Origin: UBA6168 sp964573725
GTDB lineage: Bacteria; Bacteroidota; Bacteroidia; Chitinophagales; Saprospiraceae
Direction: 5' to 3'
Length of the DNA stretch: 9,870 nt
Assembly (NCBI GenBank): GCA_964573725.1
Contig: CAZNLJ010000079.1
Span: 1-9,870 of the forward strand
Positions 6,065 to 9,870 of the stretch are shown piece by piece; within the stretch, counting starts at the first letter, position 1; each line of letters opens with the position of its first letter. Position numbers and translations under genes: made by a program. The notes beneath the pieces were generated by a model that did not search any database, had not been told where the DNA came from, and worked only from the letters and a program-made list of their open reading frames with translations.

Positions 6065-9000
6065 ATGACAGACAGCAGCAAGCTCCTATTGGCGGTCCTC
6101 CTGGCCTGCGCCGGCTGCCGGCAAGCGGCCGAAGACCTGCCGGCGGAACAGATGTTCACTTCCCTGCCGGGAAAGGTGACCGGCGTGACCTTCGAGAACC
6201 GCCTCCAATTCCGCCAGGACTTCAACATCTACACCTACCGGAACTTCTATAACGGTGGCGGGGTAGCGATCGGGGACATCAACCGGGACGGGCTGCCCGA
6301 CCTCTTCCTCAGCGCCAACATGGAACCCAACCGGTTGTACCTCAACCAGGGCGATTTCCGCTTCGTCGACATCACGGAGCAGGCCGGGGTCGGGGGCAGC
6401 GGCAGCTGGAGCACCGGGGTGGCCATGGCCGATGTCAACGGCGACGGCTGGCTGGACATCTACGTCTGCAATTCCGGCGATGTCGACGGTGCCCGCCGGG
6501 AAAACGAGCTCTTCATCAACCGGGGGCTCGACCCGACGGAGGGCGGGACAGGCACCATGCCGGTACCGGTATTCGACGAGCAGGCGGCGGCCTACGGCCT
6601 CGCCGACGCCGGCCTCAGCACCCATGCCGCCTTTTTCGATTACGACAAGGACGGGGACCTGGACCTCTACCTCCTCAACAACTCCTTCCGGGCGATCGGA
6701 AGCTTCGACCTGCGCCGCAACGAACGGGAAAAGCGCGACAGCGTCGGCGGCGACAAGCTCTTCCGCAACGACCTGGTCCGGGACGGCGTCCGTCGCCAGG
6801 ACCCCGTCTTCACCGATGTCAGTGCCGACGCCGGCATCTACGGCAGCGTCATCGGGTTCGGGCTGGGCATCACCGTGGGCGACCTGGACAAGGACGGCTG
6901 GCAGGACCTTTACATCTCCAACGATTTCTTCGAACGGGACTACCTCTACCTCAACAACCGCAACGGCACCTTCCGCGAGGAGCTGCCGGCCCGGATGGGC
7001 AGCATCAGCGCCGCCAGCATGGGTGCCGACGTGGCCGACATCGACAACGATACCTGGCCGGACCTCTTCGTGACGGAAATGCTGCCCGAACCGGAGGCCC
7101 GTATCAAGACCAAGACCACGTTCGACAACTGGAACCGCCTCCAGGACGGTGCCCGCAACGACTACCACTACCAGTTCACCCGCAATATGCTCCAGCGGAA
7201 CAACGGAGACGGTACCTTCAGTGAAATCGGCCGCCTTGCCGACGTGGAAGCCACCGACTGGAGCTGGGGTGCCCTGATCCAGGATTTCGACAACGACGGC
7301 TGGAAAGACATCTTCGTCGCCAACGGCATCTACCAAGACCTGACCGACCAGGATTTCCTCCAGTTCGTCGCCGACGACGAAACCAAACGGTCCGTCATCT
7401 CCCGCGAAGGCGTGGATTTCCGCAAGCTGGTCGACTTCATCCCCTCCGAGGCGGTACCCAACTACCTGTTCAAAGGGTCCGGGGACCTGCGCTTCACCAA
7501 TGTGGCCGCGGACTGGGGGCTGGGAGCACCTTCCTTCTCCAACGGCAGCGCGTACGGCGACCTCGACCTTGACGGCGACCTCGACCTGGTGGTCAACAAC
7601 CTCAACGGGCCAGCCTCCCTGTTCCGCAACAACACGGAGACCTTCCGGCCGGACCATCACTGGCTGAGCCTCACCCTGGTCGGGGAGGGGGCCAACACCC
7701 ATGCCGTCGGTGCCAAGGTCATGGCCCATGCCGGTGCCGATACCTATTACCTCGAATACAATCCCATCCGGGGCTTCGAGAGTTCCATGGAGTACAAGGC
7801 CCATTTCGGCCTGGGTCGCCACGAGACCGTGGACTCTTTGGTGGTCGATTGGTACTACGGCAAGCGGACCGTCCTGACGGAGGTCCATGCGGACCAGCAC
7901 CTGACATTATTCGAGGAACGGGCCGTCGCGACCCCTTCGATTCCCGACGTCGCACGCCGCCCCCCCTTGCTTGTGCCCGAATCCGGTTTTGCGGGGCCGG
8001 TCCACCGGGAGAACCTGTTCGTCGATTTCGACCGCGACCGCCTCGTCTATCATATGATATCGACGGAAGGCCCCAAGCTGGCGGTCGGGGATGCGGACGG
8101 CGACGGCCGCCCGGATTGTTTCGTCGGAAATGCCAAGGGATCGGCGCCGACCCTGTTGCGGCAGCAGGGCGGGCGGCTTGTCGCCGCCACCCCGGCGGCC
8201 TTGTTGCGCGACAGCCTGAGCGAAGACCTCGGCGCCGTCTTTTTCGATGCCGACGGCGACGGCGACCAGGACCTGTACGTCGCCAGCGGCGGCAACGAGT
8301 TCGCCGCCGGTGCCGCCGCCCTGCGCGACCGGCTCTACCGCAACGACGGGCGCGGGAACTTCACCCTCACGGAGCAGGTCCTGCCGGCCGGCCGTTTCGA
8401 GAGCACCTCCTGTGTCCAGCCTGCCGACGTGGATGGCGACGGGGACCTCGACCTCTTCGTAGGTATGCGGGTTGTCCCCTTCTACTACGGGGTACCCGGC
8501 AACGGTTACCTGCTGGAAAACGACGGGACCGGCCGGTTTACGGACATCACCGCCCGGGCGGCGCCGGGTCTCACCCGCCTGGGTATGATTACCGATGCCG
8601 CCTGGCTGGATTACGACGGGGACGGGGATGCGGACCTGGCGGTCGTCGGGGAGTGGATGCCGTTGCGCTTGTTCCGGAACGAGCAGGGGCGGCTGATGCC
8701 GGACACGACCGCATTGTCACAGCCCTCGACCGGTTGGTGGAACTGCCTGGAAGTTGCCGACCTCAACGGGGACGGCGCACCCGACCTGGTGGCCGGCAAC
8801 CACGGTCGGAACTCCCGCTTCCGGGCGAGTGCCGAACAACCCGTGACCTGCTATGTCGGAGATTTCGACGGGAACAGCTCGGTGGAACAAATCATCTGCC
8901 AATACAACGGGGACCGGTCCTATCCCCTCGTGCTCCGCCACGACTTGCTCATGCAGTTGCCGGGCCTCAAGAAAAAGTACCTGAAATACGCCGCCTACCG

Positions 9001-9451
9001 GGAGCAGACCATTACCGATATCTTCCCGCCGGAGGTCTTGTCCGGCGCCATGGTCCATACGGCGGACCAACTGGCTTCCAGTGTCTTCCTCAATGACGGG
9101 GAAGGCCGGTTCCGCTTGTCCGAATTGCCGACCGCCGCCCAGCTGTCGCCGGTCTACGCCGTGCTGCCCTACGATTTCGACGGGGACAGCCGTCAGGACC
9201 TGCTGCTGGGCGGTAACCTGCACGCGGTGAAACCGGAGATGGGACGTTACGACGCCAGCTACGGCTGTTGGCTGAAAGGGAAGGGGGACGGCACTTTCGA
9301 GGCGGTTCCGCAGCGGCTTACGGGTATCCGGTGGGACGGGGAAGTCCGCGACCTCGCCGTGCTGGAGGTCGGGGGGCGCCCGCTGCTGTTGGTGGCGCGG
9401 AACAATGCGCCGATGCTGGCGTTCCGCCTCCAGCCGGGGTGGACACCATGA
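6065..9451 (+). CDS. FG-GAP/VCBS repeat lipoprotein with ASPIC/UnbV domain (CRTAC1-like)
   Basis: Predicted 1128-residue envelope protein of the large Bacteroidota FG-GAP family. The N-terminus is a lipoprotein signal: hydrophobic LLLAVLLA followed by cysteines at 15 and 18, with AGC (16-18) or LLAC (12-15) as the possible lipid site. The mature protein contains 14 calcium-loop motifs of the pattern D-x-[DN]-x-D-G-x-x-D: starts at residues 71, 123, 192, 273, 325, 407 and 499, then a central ASPIC/UnbV domain (about 535-616: VGAKVMAH, GFESSMEYKAHFGLG, VDSLVVDWYYGK), then 676, 728, 788, 849, 899, 933 and 1037. Such loops mark beta-propeller blades, so two propellers flanking the UnbV domain are likely. 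Loop 325 has Thr in place of Gly and loop 933 (DFDGNSSVE) is degenerate. Members often accompany SusC/SusD-type uptake loci; no SusD is present here. Exact role unknown: surface binding of polymers, calcium or partner proteins is inference. The ATG at 6065 starts the signal peptide directly; the ATG at 6055 is out of frame. Confidence 0.92.
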   Translation: MTDSSKLLLAVLLACAGCRQAAEDLPAEQMFTSLPGKVTGVTFENRLQFRQDFNIYTYRNFYNGGGVAIGDINRDGLPDLFLSANMEPNRLYLNQGDFRFVDITEQAGVGGSGSWSTGVAMADVNGDGWLDIYVCNSGDVDGARRENELFINRGLDPTEGGTGTMPVPVFDEQAAAYGLADAGLSTHAAFFDYDKDGDLDLYLLNNSFRAIGSFDLRRNEREKRDSVGGDKLFRNDLVRDGVRRQDPVFTDVSADAGIYGSVIGFGLGITVGDLDKDGWQDLYISNDFFERDYLYLNNRNGTFREELPARMGSISAASMGADVADIDNDTWPDLFVTEMLPEPEARIKTKTTFDNWNRLQDGARNDYHYQFTRNMLQRNNGDGTFSEIGRLADVEATDWSWGALIQDFDNDGWKDIFVANGIYQDLTDQDFLQFVADDETKRSVISREGVDFRKLVDFIPSEAVPNYLFKGSGDLRFTNVAADWGLGAPSFSNGSAYGDLDLDGDLDLVVNNLNGPASLFRNNTETFRPDHHWLSLTLVGEGANTHAVGAKVMAHAGADTYYLEYNPIRGFESSMEYKAHFGLGRHETVDSLVVDWYYGKRTVLTEVHADQHLTLFEERAVATPSIPDVARRPPLLVPESGFAGPVHRENLFVDFDRDRLVYHMISTEGPKLAVGDADGDGRPDCFVGNAKGSAPTLLRQQGGRLVAATPAALLRDSLSEDLGAVFFDADGDGDQDLYVASGGNEFAAGAAALRDRLYRNDGRGNFTLTEQVLPAGRFESTSCVQPADVDGDGDLDLFVGMRVVPFYYGVPGNGYLLENDGTGRFTDITARAAPGLTRLGMITDAAWLDYDGDGDADLAVVGEWMPLRLFRNEQGRLMPDTTALSQPSTGWWNCLEVADLNGDGAPDLVAGNHGRNSRFRASAEQPVTCYVGDFDGNSSVEQIICQYNGDRSYPLVLRHDLLMQLPGLKKKYLKYAAYREQTITDIFPPEVLSGAMVHTADQLASSVFLNDGEGRFRLSELPTAAQLSPVYAVLPYDFDGDSRQDLLLGGNLHAVKPEMGRYDASYGCWLKGKGDGTFEAVPQRLTGIRWDGEVRDLAVLEVGGRPLLLVARNNAPMLAFRLQPGWTP

Positions 9452-9473
9452 TTTTCCGCCGGCTGCTTCGTCG

Positions 9474-9487
9474 GGCGGTTCGCCGCC
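9474..9487 (+). terminator. Short GC hairpin after the FG-GAP gene
   Basis: GGCGG (9474-9478) and CCGCC (9483-9487) form a 5-bp stem with a TTCG loop, starting 22 nt after the stop codon. No T-run follows, so it is only a weak terminator candidate, but it is the only compact hairpin close behind the stop. Confidence 0.35.
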
Positions 9488-9558
9488 AATAGGCCGTCCC
9501 ATCCCAGTCCATCCTTTAAATCATATGGAAATCCCAGTTCAAAAACCTGCCAAATATC

Positions 9559-9595
9559 GTCCAAATTCCCGACCCAATGAATCCCTCGCGCGGGG
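9559..9595. repeat. 37-bp leader of the higher-order repeat, copy 1
   Basis: Positions 9559-9595 match 9786-9822 at 34 of 37 bases; from CCAATGAATCC onward (9574-9595) the match is exact. Both copies run directly into a CAGCAGCCGTTTACC unit. This defines a 227-bp super-repeat made of one leader and several 48-bp units. Confidence 0.8.
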
Positions 9596-9787
9596 CAGCA
9601 GCCGTTTACCAAAACTTTGCGGTTTGGTGGACGTACGTCCCGTCAGCAGCCATTTACCAAACCTTGAGGGTTTGGAAAACGTGCATCCTGCCAGAAAACG
9701 TTTACCAAACCTTGGAGGTTTAGCCAACGTACGTCCCGTCAGAAAACGTTTACCAAACCTTGGAGGTTTAGTAAACGTGGGTTGCGT
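9596..9787. repeat. Tandem array of four 48-bp palindromic units
   Basis: Units begin at 9596, 9644, 9692 and 9740, exactly 48 bp apart. Each starts with CAGCAGCC or CAGAAAAC and holds the core GTTTACCAAA (ATTTACCAAA in unit 2), followed by a partly complementary arm, for example CGTTTACCAAACC against GGTTTAGTAAACG in unit 4 (12 of 13 pairs). Units 3 and 4 are identical over their first 32 bases and differ in the right-hand part; units 1 and 2 are more diverged. Units 1 and 3 also contain ACGTACGT. There are no identical repeats with unique spacers, so it is not CRISPR. Function unknown; a REP-like or structural-RNA repeat is possible. Confidence 0.85.
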
Positions 9788-9822
9788 CCGAATTCCTGAT
9801 CCAATGAATCCCTCGCGCGGGG
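9786..9822. repeat. 37-bp leader of the higher-order repeat, copy 2
   Basis: Second copy of the leader at 9559-9595, three substitutions. Its first two bases overlap the end of the fourth 48-bp unit, so the boundary between unit and leader is approximate. Confidence 0.8.
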
Positions 9823-9870
9823 CAGCAGCCGTTTACCAAAGGCTTTGCGATTTGGTGGAGGTACGTCCCG
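9823..9870. repeat. 48-bp repeat unit, next higher-order copy (cut by window end)
   Basis: This unit closely resembles the first unit at 9596, with one inserted base and a few substitutions, and lies 227 bp from it. It is separated from the preceding tandem units by a 35-bp segment that matches the leader of the first unit. The window ends within it, so further units are likely to the right. Confidence 0.8.

Larger units (their letters stand above)
9452..9870. other. Gene-free tail with repeat array
   Basis: No convincing gene lies between the FG-GAP stop and the window end. The first part (9452-9558) is unremarkable apart from the hairpin at 9474-9487. The rest is repetitive: a 37-bp leader segment and 48-bp units in a 227-bp higher-order arrangement, reaching the last base, so the array probably continues beyond the window. 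Confidence 0.7.

Noticed and set aside
6086..7900. 604-codon open frame on the minus strand opposite the FG-GAP gene
   Set aside because: Val/Gly/Glu-rich complement of the repeated Asp-rich loops; no independent domain or start context.
9539..9836. Repetitive minus-strand frame with a 16-residue period (KPPRFGKRFL-type) over the 48-bp array
   Set aside because: It is open only because 48 is divisible by three; it lacks an ATG, and the 227-bp super-repeat puts the next unit in another frame, which ends in a stop.
9596..9870. CRISPR array
   Set aside because: The 48-bp units are directly abutting and diverge along their length; there are no constant repeats separated by unique spacers and no cas genes.

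Overview
The window is GC-rich bacterial chromosomal DNA with four protein genes, flanked on both sides by repeat-bearing intergenic DNA. The protein content points to Bacteroidota: a carboxypeptidase-regulatory/plug/beta-barrel outer-membrane receptor, a large FG-GAP/ASPIC-UnbV lipoprotein, an AraC_N-type regulator, no clear Shine-Dalgarno sequences, and one perfect match to the Bacteroidota -7 motif TAnnTTTG. The high GC and the long calcium-loop-rich lipoprotein suggest a marine or Saprospiria-like lineage, but that finer placement is inference.

Layout. 1-561: no gene; a near-identical 81-bp direct repeat (1-81, 193-273), a strong hairpin at the repeat boundary, then three further inverted repeats downstream of the dehydrogenase stop. 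562-2085 (-): NAD(P)+-dependent aldehyde dehydrogenase of the AldB/ExaC type. 2086-2349: divergent intergenic region. 2350-4740 (+): TonB-dependent-receptor-like outer-membrane protein. 4741-4761: 21-bp convergent gap holding a 10-bp palindrome. 4762-5676 (-): AraC-family regulator. 5677-6064: divergent regulatory region with an AT-rich island, a -7 promoter match and a GC-rich 5'-UTR stem-loop. 6065-9451 (+): 1128-residue FG-GAP/VCBS repeat lipoprotein with a central ASPIC/UnbV domain. 9452-9870: no convincing gene; a short hairpin and then an array of 48-bp units, each carrying an imperfect palindrome, arranged in a 227-bp higher-order repeat that runs off the window.

How the genes may work together. 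The AraC regulator and the aldehyde dehydrogenase lie on the same strand and would make a sensible regulator/target pair for aldehyde detoxification or alcohol oxidation, but a receptor gene on the opposite strand sits between them. The receptor and the FG-GAP lipoprotein are both predicted cell-envelope proteins; nothing in the sequence shows a shared substrate. I see no clear novel defence, mobile or biosynthetic system. The least explained material is the repeat DNA at the two ends, especially the 48-bp palindromic array.
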